DNA of 64,000 bases from Paraburkholderia bonniea (lineage in GTDB: Bacteria; Pseudomonadota; Gammaproteobacteria; Burkholderiales; Burkholderiaceae), in NCBI RefSeq assembly GCF_009455625.1, contig NZ_QPEQ01000001.1:124001-188000 (forward strand), in the 5' to 3' direction. Positions 47,371 to 56,883 of the stretch are shown here, piece by piece. The first letter of the stretch is position 1. Each line of letters opens with the position of its first letter. The position numbers and the translations under genes were made by a program. Under the pieces are notes generated by a model, which was given only the letters and a program-made list of their open reading frames with translations, did no database searches and was not told the DNA's origin.

Positions 47371-47792
47371 AGCGTTCTCATGCACACAGTTAAACATCAA
47401 AACACCAAGACACCAACACACCAATCTCCTATTCCGCAAAAGGTGCTCCCGATTCAAAGCAAAACGGACGAACCAGATGATTCGGGGGAAACGTGAAAAA
47501 GCGGGCGCTGTGAAAGCCGCCCGGCAAAAAACGTCGTGTGTTCCGAGGAGGTCGGACACGACGTCGAGAGACAGCAGACCAGCGATAAACCCTCTGGCCT
47601 TATCAAAGAGAGGCTAAAAAAAGACGAGGGAGGCGCGAGATAAAAGCGGCCAAGCGAGGACGAGGCGCGGGTCATTCGAAGCACGTCCCGTTAGCAGGCC
47701 GTCGATGAGCAGGCCATCGATACTGCAGCGGTAATTCACTGCTTCACTACGTCGTTGCTTCATGTTCAGCCACCACCCCGCGTCCTGAAGGC
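47371..47792. other. Intergenic region between antitoxin and nitrilase genes
   Basis: About 420 bases with no convincing gene. It should hold the toxin-antitoxin promoter near 47380-47460. A direct repeat of gatgagcaggcc/gagcaggcca occurs near 47695-47725. No clear terminator for the nitrilase gene was recognised. Confidence 0.5.
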
Positions 47793-48833
47793 TCAGCCAT
47801 AAACCTGCGCCGCTCCATCATCGGATGCAGCAACAGCAACAGCAGCGGCGGCGGTAGACACGGACACAGGTGCATCCTGTTGCCAGCTCACCGCTCGCCG
47901 GGGTCGTTCATCGACCGTCATACGCAACACATCGGGCCGTGCGTAATGCCCAACCGGATCGAAATCGAACTTCGCGCGCACGATGTCGTCCATGTCCAGT
48001 TCTGCGACCAGCACTTGCTCGCCGTCAAAACAAGGCCCAGCCAGCAATTCGCCCATTGGGCTCACGATGCAGCTTCCGCCGCGTGACACGACTTCGTCCG
48101 GCGCAGCATCATGGAACGCCGGGTAATCAAGCGGGTAATCGCTGCGCCGGGCGAACTGGTTGCACGACAGCACGAAGCAGCGTCCTTCCAGCGCGATGTG
48201 CTGCATGCTGGCAAGCCAGCTATCGCGGGCATCGGCAGTAGGCGCGCAGTACAACTCGATACCCTTGCCATAGAGCGCCGTGCGATACAGCGGCATGTAG
48301 TTTTCCCAGCAAATCGCCGTGCCCAGCCGCCCTAGCGGGGTCTCCACCACCGGAATCGTTGAGCCATCGCCACACCCCCACACCAGCCGCTCGGCACCAG
48401 TGGGCATCAGCTTGCGGTGTTTGCCCAGCAACTGGCCGTCCGGCCCGAACATCAGCGCGGTGCAATACAACGTGCCGCCTTCGCGCTCGATCACGCCAAG
48501 CACTAGATGCAGCGCATGCTCGCGCGCCATCTCACCCAGCCGCTGGGTAACCGGGCCAGGCACCTCGATTGAGCTGGCCCAGTAGCGGCGATACCATTCG
48601 CGGCCCGCCGCGCCGCGTGCGCCAATCACCGTGAAAAAATCCATCCCGCGCGGATAGGCCGAGATAAATGCCTCGGGAAACAGCACCAGTTGCGCGCCGC
48701 TAGCGGCGGCCTCCCGAACCAGCCGTGAGGTTTTGGCAAGCGTGCGCTCCAGATCGAATGCCACCGGCGCGGCCTGGACGACAGCTACGCGCACAGGCGC
48801 ACGGCCCTGAATTGAAGTTGGCTCATCAGTCAT
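47793..48833 (-). CDS. Nitrilase
   Basis: Nitrilases turn nitriles into carboxylic acids and ammonia. The 346-residue product has the complete catalytic triad: Glu in [11 protein letters not shown] (about residue 53), Lys in GKHRKLMPT (about 138) and Cys in [10 protein letters not shown] (about 172). The length and the CWENYMP motif fit true nitrilases rather than amidases. A Ser/Ala-rich C-terminal tail is extra. It lies 28 bases downstream of the MHS transporter gene on the same strand, so uptake and hydrolysis may be linked. Confidence 0.92.
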   Translation of the reverse strand: MTDEPTSIQGRAPVRVAVVQAAPVAFDLERTLAKTSRLVREAAASGAQLVLFPEAFISAYPRGMDFFTVIGARGAAGREWYRRYWASSIEVPGPVTQRLGEMAREHALHLVLGVIEREGGTLYCTALMFGPDGQLLGKHRKLMPTGAERLVWGCGDGSTIPVVETPLGRLGTAICWENYMPLYRTALYGKGIELYCAPTADARDSWLASMQHIALEGRCFVLSCNQFARRSDYPLDYPAFHDAAPDEVVSRGGSCIVSPMGELLAGPCFDGEQVLVAELDMDDIVRAKFDFDPVGHYARPDVLRMTVDERPRRAVSWQQDAPVSVSTAAAAVAVAASDDGAAQVYG

Positions 48834-48861
48834 GTGCTAGCGCTCCTCGACAGGTAAAACA

Positions 48862-50484
48862 TCAGTTTTGTTCAATATCCACACCCCGGGTTTCACGCAC
48901 GAAAACCAGGCCCACAACAAAGCCGAATGCAGCAATGGCAACCGGATACCAAAGACCAAAATACATATCGCCCGTGGCCGTAACCAGGCTAAACGAGATC
49001 GTCGGCAGCAGCCCGCCGATCCAGCCAACGCCAACGTGATACGGCACCGACAGCGCCGTGTAACGAATCCGTGTCGGAAACATCTCGACCAACGCCGCAG
49101 CAAGCGGGCTATAGACCATTGTCACGAGAAGAATCAATGCGAACAGCAGGGCGAGCGCCAGCGGGTAATTGACCTGTGCCGGGTCGGCTTGCGCCGGATA
49201 GTGCGCCGCGTTTAGTTCCTGTTTCAGGCGGACGGGATCAAAACCTTCGATCTGTTTCGTGCCGATCCATATATGGGCGGCGTCACCCGCATTTAACGTC
49301 TGGTTTCTGTATGGCACGCCGGCCTTGGCAAGAAACGCCTTGATCTGGTCGCACTCGCTCGTATTCTTGCGCTGCCCAAGCAAGTCGAACTGCACATGGC
49401 ATTGGGCTGGATCAGCCGCCACGACCACCCTCGAGGTTTGCGCGGCGGCGGCAATCTGAGGATTGATCGCCTGAGTCAGGCCCTTGAAGAGGGGCATCAG
49501 CAAGATGGCGGCTGCGAGCATCCCAGCCAGCATCACCGGTTTGCGGCCAATGCGATCCGACAGCGCACCAAAGAAAATAAAGAACGGACTACCGAGCAAT
49601 AACGCCGCGCCCAGTAGCAGGTTGGCGCTCATGGGATCGAGCCGCAGCGACTGAGTCATGAAGTACAGCACGTAGAACTGCCCCGTGTACCAGACCACCG
49701 TCATGCCAGCGATCATGCCGAACAGCGCGATCAGCAGCTTGGCCAGATTGCGGCGCTCGCCAAACACTTCGCGCAATGGCGCTTTCGACAGCTTGCCTTC
49801 AGCCTTCATACGCAAGAACGCGGGCGACTCATGCATCGACAGGCGAATCCACATGGACACCGCCAGCATGCCAATCGACACCCAGAACGGAATCCGCCAG
49901 CCCCAGGTATCGAATGCATCGCCAGTCAGCAGACGGCAGCCCAGAATGACCGCCAGCGAGAGCAACAAGCCAATGGTTGCGGTGGTTTGAATCCAGCTGG
50001 TGTAGTAGCCGCGCTGTGACGCGGGAGCGTGTTCCGCGACATACACCGCCGCACCGCCGTATTCACCGCCCAGCGCCAGGCCTTGCAGCAGACGCGCGGT
50101 AATCAGCAGGATCGGCGCGGCGACACCAATCGCGGCATAGTTCGGCAAAAGGCCCACGGCCAGCGTGGAAAGCCCCATCAGCAGCATCGTGACGAGGAAG
50201 GTGTGCTTGCGCCCGATGATGTCGCCCAGCCGGCCAAAAAATATCGCGCCAAACGGCCGCACGATAAAGCCCGCTGCAAAGGCCAGCAAAGCAAAAACAA
50301 AACCCGTGGCTTCGTTTACCCCGGCAAAGAACTGGCGCGAGATAACAACCGCTAGCGAGCCATACAGATAAAAGTCGTACCACTCAAAAATAGTGCCGAG
50401 GGATGACGCCAGAATAACCTTGCGGTCTTCACGTGAAATACCTGCTTTGACATCGGCGGTGCCCGCCAAAGAGTTCTCTGCCAT
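48862..50484 (-). CDS. MHS-family MFS transporter with periplasmic insert
   Basis: A 540-residue metabolite:H+ symporter. The N-terminus has the family motif SSLGTIFEWYDFYLYG at about 29-44, then RPFGAIFFGRLGDIIGRK near 76-93. An insert of about 100 residues, rich in Ala, Asp and Lys with two Cys, replaces the loop between late helices (about 325-435), after which the last helices resume (PLALALLFALILLVTMVYSP). Start at the ATG at 50484 has GGGGAAAAG upstream. It probably feeds the nitrilase next to it. Substrate unknown. Confidence 0.88.
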   Translation of the reverse strand: MAENSLAGTADVKAGISREDRKVILASSLGTIFEWYDFYLYGSLAVVISRQFFAGVNEATGFVFALLAFAAGFIVRPFGAIFFGRLGDIIGRKHTFLVTMLLMGLSTLAVGLLPNYAAIGVAAPILLITARLLQGLALGGEYGGAAVYVAEHAPASQRGYYTSWIQTTATIGLLLSLAVILGCRLLTGDAFDTWGWRIPFWVSIGMLAVSMWIRLSMHESPAFLRMKAEGKLSKAPLREVFGERRNLAKLLIALFGMIAGMTVVWYTGQFYVLYFMTQSLRLDPMSANLLLGAALLLGSPFFIFFGALSDRIGRKPVMLAGMLAAAILLMPLFKGLTQAINPQIAAAAQTSRVVVAADPAQCHVQFDLLGQRKNTSECDQIKAFLAKAGVPYRNQTLNAGDAAHIWIGTKQIEGFDPVRLKQELNAAHYPAQADPAQVNYPLALALLFALILLVTMVYSPLAAALVEMFPTRIRYTALSVPYHVGVGWIGGLLPTISFSLVTATGDMYFGLWYPVAIAAFGFVVGLVFVRETRGVDIEQN

Positions 50485-50599
50485 GTACTTTTCCCCGGAT
50501 AAAATCTGTCTTCGGTCTACGAATGATTTCTTTGTAACTTCCCGGCCGAACATTGAAGTTGAGCGAATAAAACGTCAACCTTAACCTGCATTAAATCTG

Positions 50600-50618
50600 G
50601 TTAATTAGCTTAATTAAC
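50600..50618. promoter_or_regulatory. Palindrome between MHS and TrmB-type genes
   Basis: GTTAATTA-gct-TAATTAAC, perfect 8-base arms, in the AT-rich gap between the divergent transporter and regulator genes. A probable operator for the adjacent regulator. Confidence 0.6.
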
Positions 50619-50679
50619 TGATATTTAAAAAGATTTTTTGTATTAAGTACCCATACAACACATAGCAAAAGAGAGACAT

Positions 50680-51498
50680 ATGGTTGAGCAGACAATTGAG
50701 TCATTACTCGGACAACTAGGCCTTGATGGCAACCGGGCCCGTTTTTACCTCGCCGCACTGGAGTTAGGCGAAGCCTCGATTGCGGATATTTCCCGGCGTG
50801 CGGGCATCGGTCGCACCAATGCTTATGAAGTGGTGGAACGGCTCATCGCTGATGGCCTGATCTCGCGCATCTCGCGTGGCCCCCGTTCCTATGTGCAGGC
50901 CCAGGACCCGCTGGTGCTCTTGCGGCGCATCGAGGAGCAACGGCTGATCGCGCAAAGCCTCGTGCCGCAGTTACGCTCGTTGCATCAGCGCGGCGGCAGC
51001 AAACCACAAGTGCGTTATTTCGAAGGCATCGAAGGCATCACGGAAGTGCTGTACGACACGCTTTCGTGCCAGAGCGGTGAGCTATGCGGCGTGCTGGCCA
51101 TGGCTGAACTGCTGGAAACACCCGGGCAGGACGTGATGCAGCGCTATATCCAGGCGCGGATCAAGGCTGGCTTAAATCTGCGCGTAGTGCGCTCCGAAAG
51201 CCGCGAAGCAGGCTTGCTATGGCCTGCCTCGCACACCGAGCGGCGGTATCTGCGCTATGCCCCCAGCACGCTCGATTTAGGCATGACTTCGTATGTCTAC
51301 GACGACAAGGTGGCGTACATCTCATCGCGCCGGGAGCATTACGCGTTGTGTATCGAAAGCGCTGAGTTCGCCGCGTTTCAGCGCGCGATGTTCGAAGGCC
51401 TGTGGCACACCTCGACGCCAGTTGCGCCGCAGCAGACGCGCGTAGCGGCAACCACGGCTAAAACCCGCGCGACCGCCACTGAACCTGCTCCTGGATAA
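50680..51498 (+). CDS. TrmB-type transcriptional regulator
   Basis: A 272-residue regulator with an N-terminal TrmB/MarR-like winged helix (LGLDGNRARFYLAALELG, SIADISRRAGIGRTNAYEVV and LIADGLISRISRG in order at about residues 13-70) and a C-terminal ligand-binding part of about 150 residues. An AGAGAG lies just before the ATG. It faces the MHS transporter-nitrilase operon with a palindrome between them, so it likely controls those genes. The direction of control is unknown. Confidence 0.85.
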   Translation: MVEQTIESLLGQLGLDGNRARFYLAALELGEASIADISRRAGIGRTNAYEVVERLIADGLISRISRGPRSYVQAQDPLVLLRRIEEQRLIAQSLVPQLRSLHQRGGSKPQVRYFEGIEGITEVLYDTLSCQSGELCGVLAMAELLETPGQDVMQRYIQARIKAGLNLRVVRSESREAGLLWPASHTERRYLRYAPSTLDLGMTSYVYDDKVAYISSRREHYALCIESAEFAAFQRAMFEGLWHTSTPVAPQQTRVAATTAKTRATATEPAPG

Positions 51499-51547
51499 GG
51501 CCGTTGCTGGCTGCTTAGCGGGCTTAGCGGGCTTAGCAACGGCCTTA
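51496..51547 (+). repeat. Inverted repeat with 9-bp repeats in the loop
   Basis: A perfect 13-bp stem TAAGGCCGTTGCT/AGCAACGGCCTTA begins in the stop codon of the TrmB-type gene. The 26-base loop contains cttagcggg tandem units. There is no T tract, so it is not a classic terminator. Confidence 0.8.
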
Positions 51548-51637
51548 GCAGCAGAGGCTCAGCAGCCAGCACAAGCCCGATATCCGCAACCGCTGTAATG
51601 CCAGCCCCAGCGCGCCAGACCAAACCCGCAAGGCCAT

Positions 51638-52342
51638 TCAAAGAGCGTCAAGTAACGCGCGCACGCGCGCTACCTGAGCCGCGTCCACTGGCGCGAGCCC
51701 ATTGCCGCCTACGCGCACGCCGCTACCAAAATGCACTGCCTGCACGCCGCTGGCCTGAACCAGCCCCGCGACCGTCTCAAGCGTCAGTCCGGCTCCCGCC
51801 AGCACCGTGCAGTGCGACCCTTGCGCCTGCTGCACCAGCGCACGAATGGTGTCGATGGCCTGCAGTACAGAAGGCTGTCCACCCGATGTCAGCAGGTTCG
51901 TCACGCCCGGATAGGCCAGCAGCACATCCAGTGCCCGAGGCTGATCCCGCACCTCATCAAATGCCCGGTGAAACGTAATGGGCACGCCCTGTGCTGCCTC
52001 AATCACGCGTTTCAGGCCCTCCTGGTCGATCTCGCCAGAGGCTGTCAGCATCCCGATGACAATGCCGTGCGCCCCCGCTGCGACGAGCGTGCGGATATCA
52101 CGCAACATCACCGCGTAGTCATCGGCAGAAAAAACAAATGACCGGCTATGCGGCCTGACGATCACGTTCACCGGAATCCGCACCGCATCGAGCACCGCTT
52201 CGATCAAACCGAGGCTGGGCGTCAAGCCGCCTTCGGCCATCCCGGTGACTAGTTCGAGGCGGTTCGCCCCAGCCTGTTCGGCCAAACGGGCGTCGGTGAG
52301 TGTGGTGGCGATGACTTCGAGCAAGACGGATGGATTGGGCAT
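51638..52342 (-). CDS. cutC: CutC-family copper homeostasis protein
   Basis: A 234-residue TIM-barrel protein of the CutC family. The ATG at 52342 gives MPNPSVLLEVIATTLTDARLAEQAGANRLELV, a family-typical start; upstream codons are not conserved. IPVNVIVRPHSRSFVFS (about 74-90), GVPITFHRAFDEVRD (about 143) and LLTSGGQPS (about 170) are signatures. The role in copper handling is debated. Confidence 0.92.
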   Translation of the reverse strand: MPNPSVLLEVIATTLTDARLAEQAGANRLELVTGMAEGGLTPSLGLIEAVLDAVRIPVNVIVRPHSRSFVFSADDYAVMLRDIRTLVAAGAHGIVIGMLTASGEIDQEGLKRVIEAAQGVPITFHRAFDEVRDQPRALDVLLAYPGVTNLLTSGGQPSVLQAIDTIRALVQQAQGSHCTVLAGAGLTLETVAGLVQASGVQAVHFGSGVRVGGNGLAPVDAAQVARVRALLDAL

Positions 52343-52692
52343 GATCTGGCAAACCGGAGGGGCAGGATGGAACACACGAAACCTGAGCGCACTGAAACCG
52401 GAAGCCTGTGTCAGGCCAACAGCGGCACTGAGGCGAGGCTCTGGATGACGGGCGAGAGATAGCGCACTGAAACGCCAGGCAGTGTAGCAACGAGCGTCAT
52501 TCAGACATGCACCGAGGCCATGACACGCGCAGAAAAACGCAGCCACCTTGCTGTGGCAAGCGGCTCATGTAGCGCGGCATCGCTGGAATCATCCGCAACC
52601 TGCGCGTGTTCCAGCCGGCACTCACCGGCAACCGATGGCGCTAAAATCGGCGAATTCGCGGCCAGCAGATAGATCAGATCGTCGGCAGTGCC
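52343..52692. other. Intergenic region upstream of cutC
   Basis: No gene seen. A TAAAAT at 52642-52647 could be a -10 box for the rightward genes but its -35 is poor. The region after it contains a doubtful small frame, listed separately. Confidence 0.5.
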
Positions 52693-52950
52693 ATGAACAC
52701 ATATTCAGCAGACGAAATCATCGACGAAGCGCCTGCCCGCGCAACGCAATCGTCAGCCACGGCAGACGTGGCAATGATGCTCAGGGGTGCTGGCGTTGCC
52801 ATCGACGCATTACAGCAACGCAGCGGCACGAGCTTCGTCACCCGTCGTCTTCTCATCCGGCCCCTCTCTCGTGACCAGCGTCGAGCGCCCTTGCTGCAGG
52901 ATGTCGATCTGAATGCCGTACCGATGTGGCGAACGCCCTGCTTACCCTGA
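52693..52950 (+). CDS. Doubtful small hypothetical protein
   Basis: An 85-residue frame, MNTYSADEIIDEAP..., that resembles no family I know. The first half has coding-like composition, the second is Arg/Pro-rich and less so. No ribosome binding site is clear. It may be a truncated gene or chance. Confidence 0.25.
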   Translation: MNTYSADEIIDEAPARATQSSATADVAMMLRGAGVAIDALQQRSGTSFVTRRLLIRPLSRDQRRAPLLQDVDLNAVPMWRTPCLP

Positions 52951-52997
52951 TTAATCTGCTGCGTCTTCATCGGAATAACCTTGTTTCTGGAAACGCT

Positions 52998-54575
52998 ATG
53001 AACACCTCGCCAGCCAACCCGGATAGCGCATCTGACGCTGCCGCTCACTATCAGGCCGCTCTGTGCGCTTATACCGAAGGACGGTATGCGCAAGCCGTGG
53101 AGATCCTCGAACCGCGGCTCCAGTCGCAACCGTTCGACGCGAATATCCAGCACCTGCGAGGGCTCGTTGCGTTTGCCCTGCAGCAGTATGAGGAAGCGTT
53201 GCACTGGATTCATCGCGCAGCAGCCATTCAACCCAGCGCAACAACGTTCAACAGCCTTGGCGCGGTGTACACCGCATGCCGTGATTACGAAAACGCGATA
53301 GATAGCATCCAGCAAGGCCTCGCACTGCAACCTGATTGTGCAATCCTGCACTTCAATGCGGGCCTGGCGAAGCACATGCTGGGGCGTTTCGAAGAAGCCG
53401 CCGCGTGCTATCGCACAGCAATCAGCTTTGAACCTGAGCATTCCGCCGCGCATAACAATCTCGGCCTCGTTCTAACAAAGATGGTTCAACCGGCCAAGGC
53501 CGAACCTCACTTTCGTTGCGCCATTACGCTAGATCCCAGCAATAGTGAAGCGCGCAGCAACCTGGGCCATGTCCTGTTAAAACTCGGGCGCTTCGCTGAA
53601 GCATGGCCCTACTTCGAAGACCGCTGGGTGTGCAATAACGGCGCGGACGGTTCTCCACCGGTGCCGCGCCCCGATATTCCACTCCCGCAATGGAGCAGCG
53701 CAACCGACGACCCGCTGGCACCGCGGCGGCATTTACTCGTGTTTCATGAGCAAGGCCTGGGCGACGCGCTTCAGTTCGCGCGTTATCTGCCACTGGTGCA
53801 TGAACGATTTCAGAAAGTCGGCTATGTCTGCCCCGCTCCGCTTTGGCGTCTCTTCGAAGACTCCTTCTGCTCTCGTTACGCCAATCTCGTGCTGCTCGAA
53901 TCATTGCCAGACGTGCTCACTGACTGGGACTGGCAATGCCCGCTGATGTCTCTGCCGATGGCCTTCGACACACGTCTCGAGACCATTCCGGCCACCATCC
54001 CCTATCTCCACGCAGACCGTGAGCGCATACAGCATTGGCACGACCGGCTAAACCTGTCCGGCGAATCCTCCCGCTTGCCTCGCGTCGGCCTGGTCTGGGC
54101 AGGCAACCCGCGTCTGGATCGACCTGGTGCGAATGCCGTTGATGCCCGCCGCTCACTTAAGGCTTCTGCCTATCTGCCGCTGCTGCGCGTGCCGGGTATC
54201 GTCTTTGTGAGCTTGCAGGTGGGTGCGACCACACGCGTGCAGCTCACCGAGCTGCCCCAGGAATTGCAGCCACTTGACTTGATGGGCGAGGTGCAAGACT
54301 TCGCCGACACCGCCGCGATCATCGAGCATCTGGACCTTGTCATCACCGTGGATACGTCCGTAGCGCATATGGCCGGGGCGCTCGGCAAACCGGTGTGGAT
54401 ACTGTCGAGATTCGACGGCTGCTGGCGCTGGCTGACCGAGCGGGATGATTCGCCGTGGTATCCGAGCGCTCGCCTCTTCAGGCAAACGCAAGCGGGCGAC
54501 TGGGATGGGGTCATTGAGCGCGTCACGCGCGCGTTGCAGTTGCCGGATGGGACATGGGCACCGCAGCGCGCCTGA
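52998..54575 (+). CDS. TPR protein with C-terminal glycosyltransferase-9-like domain
   Basis: A 525-residue protein. About residues 15-215 hold five to six tetratricopeptide repeats (units with the A--YEEALHWIHRAAAIQP and AHNNLGLVLTKMVQPAKAEPHF patterns). The C-terminal half has the heptosyltransferase-like end: VGLVWAGNPRLD near 378, then DTAAIIEHLDLVITVDTSVAHMAGAL (about 450-475) and GKPVWIL. Similar fusions occur beside flagellar and surface-glycan genes, but there is none here. It may glycosylate a protein or lipid; substrate unknown. Start at the ATG at 52998 has GGAAA upstream. Confidence 0.82.
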   Translation: MNTSPANPDSASDAAAHYQAALCAYTEGRYAQAVEILEPRLQSQPFDANIQHLRGLVAFALQQYEEALHWIHRAAAIQPSATTFNSLGAVYTACRDYENAIDSIQQGLALQPDCAILHFNAGLAKHMLGRFEEAAACYRTAISFEPEHSAAHNNLGLVLTKMVQPAKAEPHFRCAITLDPSNSEARSNLGHVLLKLGRFAEAWPYFEDRWVCNNGADGSPPVPRPDIPLPQWSSATDDPLAPRRHLLVFHEQGLGDALQFARYLPLVHERFQKVGYVCPAPLWRLFEDSFCSRYANLVLLESLPDVLTDWDWQCPLMSLPMAFDTRLETIPATIPYLHADRERIQHWHDRLNLSGESSRLPRVGLVWAGNPRLDRPGANAVDARRSLKASAYLPLLRVPGIVFVSLQVGATTRVQLTELPQELQPLDLMGEVQDFADTAAIIEHLDLVITVDTSVAHMAGALGKPVWILSRFDGCWRWLTERDDSPWYPSARLFRQTQAGDWDGVIERVTRALQLPDGTWAPQRA

Positions 54576-55134
54576 CTGGAGAATTCAGCGCGGCGTGACG
54601 GCCTCGTCGCGCCGCGATTAGATCGCTGGCCGGGCTTTACGCTCTGGAATCTGCTAGTTGCGGTGGACACCTGAATACCTGAAGAAAGCGCCAGATGAAC
54701 TGGTTTATTCCGCTAATAAGCAGTACAACCGGCGGCCAAACCCGCTTCAAAGCAGAAAGCCAGCACCGGGTGTGCCGTGATGCTGGAGGGGTTGGAAGCC
54801 GCTGGAGGCACTGAAAGTGCCGGAGGGGTTGGAAGTACTGAAGATGCCAAGCATGCCAGCCGCACTGACACCCGAGCACCCCGCCACCAAAACACTGCGC
54901 CCCCCGGCACCAAGCCGCAGCCAAGAACAATCACCCTCCTCGCCATTACGTTTTCCTTACCCCTCCCAGCCTGACGGCTCAGGCTAAACTTCAGCCTTCG
55001 CGCAAGCGCAGCGGCCCAGCCGTCACCGGCCACAACAAGCCACAACCGGCTCGCATAACCAGCCAGCCAGGCCCGACGCCCAGCCACACCTCACCGCCTC
55101 CCCACACCGACACACCACCACACCCATCCAGCCA
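54576..55134. other. Intergenic region before the antiporter gene
   Basis: About 560 bases without a convincing gene; the frames present are Gly/Pro/Ala-rich and lack family likeness. The 55030-55134 stretch is very C/A-rich, with many CCAC and CAGCC units. No terminator with T tract is seen. Confidence 0.5.
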
Positions 55135-56802
55135 ATGGAAATCGTCTTTACCGTTCTGATCTTGCTGCTGGCCGTGTCACTCTCCGGTGTCGGCGTGCGG
55201 CTTCTGCCATTCAAGGTGCCGCTGCCGCTCGTGCAAATCGCGCTCGGTGCGTTACTCGCCTGGCCTGCGCTTGGCTTGCACGTCACGTTCGATCCAGAAC
55301 TCTTCATGTTGCTGTTCATTCCGCCGCTGCTATTCGCCGATGGCTGGCGCATCCCCAAGCGCGAATTTTTCATGCAGCGTCGCGCCATCCTGATGCTCGC
55401 GCTCGGCCTGGTATTCATGACCGTGCTGGCCGTGGGCTACTTCATTCATGCGCTAGTGCCGGTGATCTCCCTGCCGATTGCATTCGCGCTGGCTGCCGTG
55501 CTCTCGCCAACCGATGCCGTCGCGCTCTCCGGCATCGCGGGCAAAGACCGTATTCCCGCACAGCTGATGCACATCCTCGAAGGCGAGGCGCTGATGAACG
55601 ACGCGTCCGGCCTCGTCGCACTGAAGTTCGCCATCGCAGCCGCGCTGACCGGCGTGTTTTCGCTGCGCGATGCGTCGCTCAGCTTCGTCATCATCGCGCT
55701 GGGCGGGCTGGCAACTGGTGCAGCCGTCAGCTGGATTTTCAGCGTGATCTCGGTGCGGGTGAGCGCCTTCAGCGGAGAAGGGGACCCCGCCCCGGGCGTC
55801 ATCATGACTTTGCTGATTCCGTTCGCCTCGTATCTCTTCGCGGAACACGCAGGCTGGTCCGGCATTCTGGCGGCCGTCGCGGCCGGGATGATGATGAACC
55901 ACACCAGCGTCTCGCATGCCGGGCCAGTGGCCGCGCGGATGCGCGCCAACAGCACGTGGGCCATGATCGAATTCATCTTCAACGGCATGGTGTTTATTTT
56001 GCTGGGACTGCAGTTCCCGCATATCCTCGGCAGCGCGCTGCTGGAAGCGCACGAAACCAGCAATGCGCTAGTCGGTGTGCTGCTGGGCTATGTCGCCGCA
56101 GTCACGCTCGCGCTGTATGCGCTGCGCTTTGTCTGGGTCTGGCTGCTGCGCTGGTTTGCCAGCCGCAACGCGGTCAAGCATGGCGTCAGCAACGCGGTGC
56201 CTGGCCTGCGTACCGTCGCCGTCACCACCGTGGCAGGTGTGCGCGGAGCAATCACGCTTGCAGGCGTGCTATCGCTGCCCGTGGTGCTCTCCAACGGCAC
56301 GGCACTGCCAGGGCGGAACGTGGCAATTTTTATTGCGTCGGGGGTAATTCTGGTGTCGTTGCTGATAGCGGTAGTGGCCTTGCCGCTGCTGCTGCGCGGC
56401 TGGCGTCACAGTGGCCAGGACCCGCATGCCGCCGAAGAGCGGCTGGCGCGCACCCAGTCGGCGCAAGCTGCGATCCGCGCGATCGAAGACGTGCATGACA
56501 CCGTGGCGGCCGAACTAGACGAAGCCGCTTCAGCGTATGCCACTGAAGTGACCGCACGGGTAATGGATTTGTACCGGCGCAGGCTGGCGACGCTGACCGA
56601 CGAGAAAGAGCCCGCCGAAGTCGCCCGCCGTGCCGAAGCGCTAGAGCGCCAGATGAAACTGGCGGCCATTCGCGCAGAGCGGGCGACGTTGCTCTCGCTA
56701 CGCAGCACACAGCAGATCAACGATGAAACCCTCAACAAACTGATGCGCGAGACTGATCTGGCCGAAACCGCGCTGACCAGCCGTGGCCGCTTCAAGGCCT
56801 GA
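55135..56802 (+). CDS. CPA1-family Na+/H+ antiporter
   Basis: A 555-residue antiporter. The membrane domain has about 12-13 segments, with the ion-binding stretch FALAAVLSPTDAVALSGI (about 116-133) and the GEALMNDASGLVALKFA segment (about 150-166; the ND pair is the transport site). LFIPPLLFADGW near residue 60 is also typical of the bacterial CPA1 (NhaP-like) group. The C-terminal about 120 residues are cytoplasmic and helical. Exchange of Na+ or K+ for H+ is expected; which ion is not readable. Confidence 0.9.
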   Translation: MEIVFTVLILLLAVSLSGVGVRLLPFKVPLPLVQIALGALLAWPALGLHVTFDPELFMLLFIPPLLFADGWRIPKREFFMQRRAILMLALGLVFMTVLAVGYFIHALVPVISLPIAFALAAVLSPTDAVALSGIAGKDRIPAQLMHILEGEALMNDASGLVALKFAIAAALTGVFSLRDASLSFVIIALGGLATGAAVSWIFSVISVRVSAFSGEGDPAPGVIMTLLIPFASYLFAEHAGWSGILAAVAAGMMMNHTSVSHAGPVAARMRANSTWAMIEFIFNGMVFILLGLQFPHILGSALLEAHETSNALVGVLLGYVAAVTLALYALRFVWVWLLRWFASRNAVKHGVSNAVPGLRTVAVTTVAGVRGAITLAGVLSLPVVLSNGTALPGRNVAIFIASGVILVSLLIAVVALPLLLRGWRHSGQDPHAAEERLARTQSAQAAIRAIEDVHDTVAAELDEAASAYATEVTARVMDLYRRRLATLTDEKEPAEVARRAEALERQMKLAAIRAERATLLSLRSTQQINDETLNKLMRETDLAETALTSRGRFKA

Positions 56803-56883
56803 AACGCTGGCATCACGCTGGCCGCAAGCTGCTAACCACTAACCGCTACGCTGAAAACCATCTGCCAGCGCAACGGCTACCGC

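Noticed and set aside
52674..53453. A minus-strand frame of 259 residues over the TPR gene
   Set aside because: It is a mirror of the well supported TPR coding region and has no family likeness.
54713..55087. A minus-strand frame of 124 residues with a hydrophobic start
   Set aside because: Low-complexity Ala/Pro/Val composition and no conserved motif; not strong enough to call.
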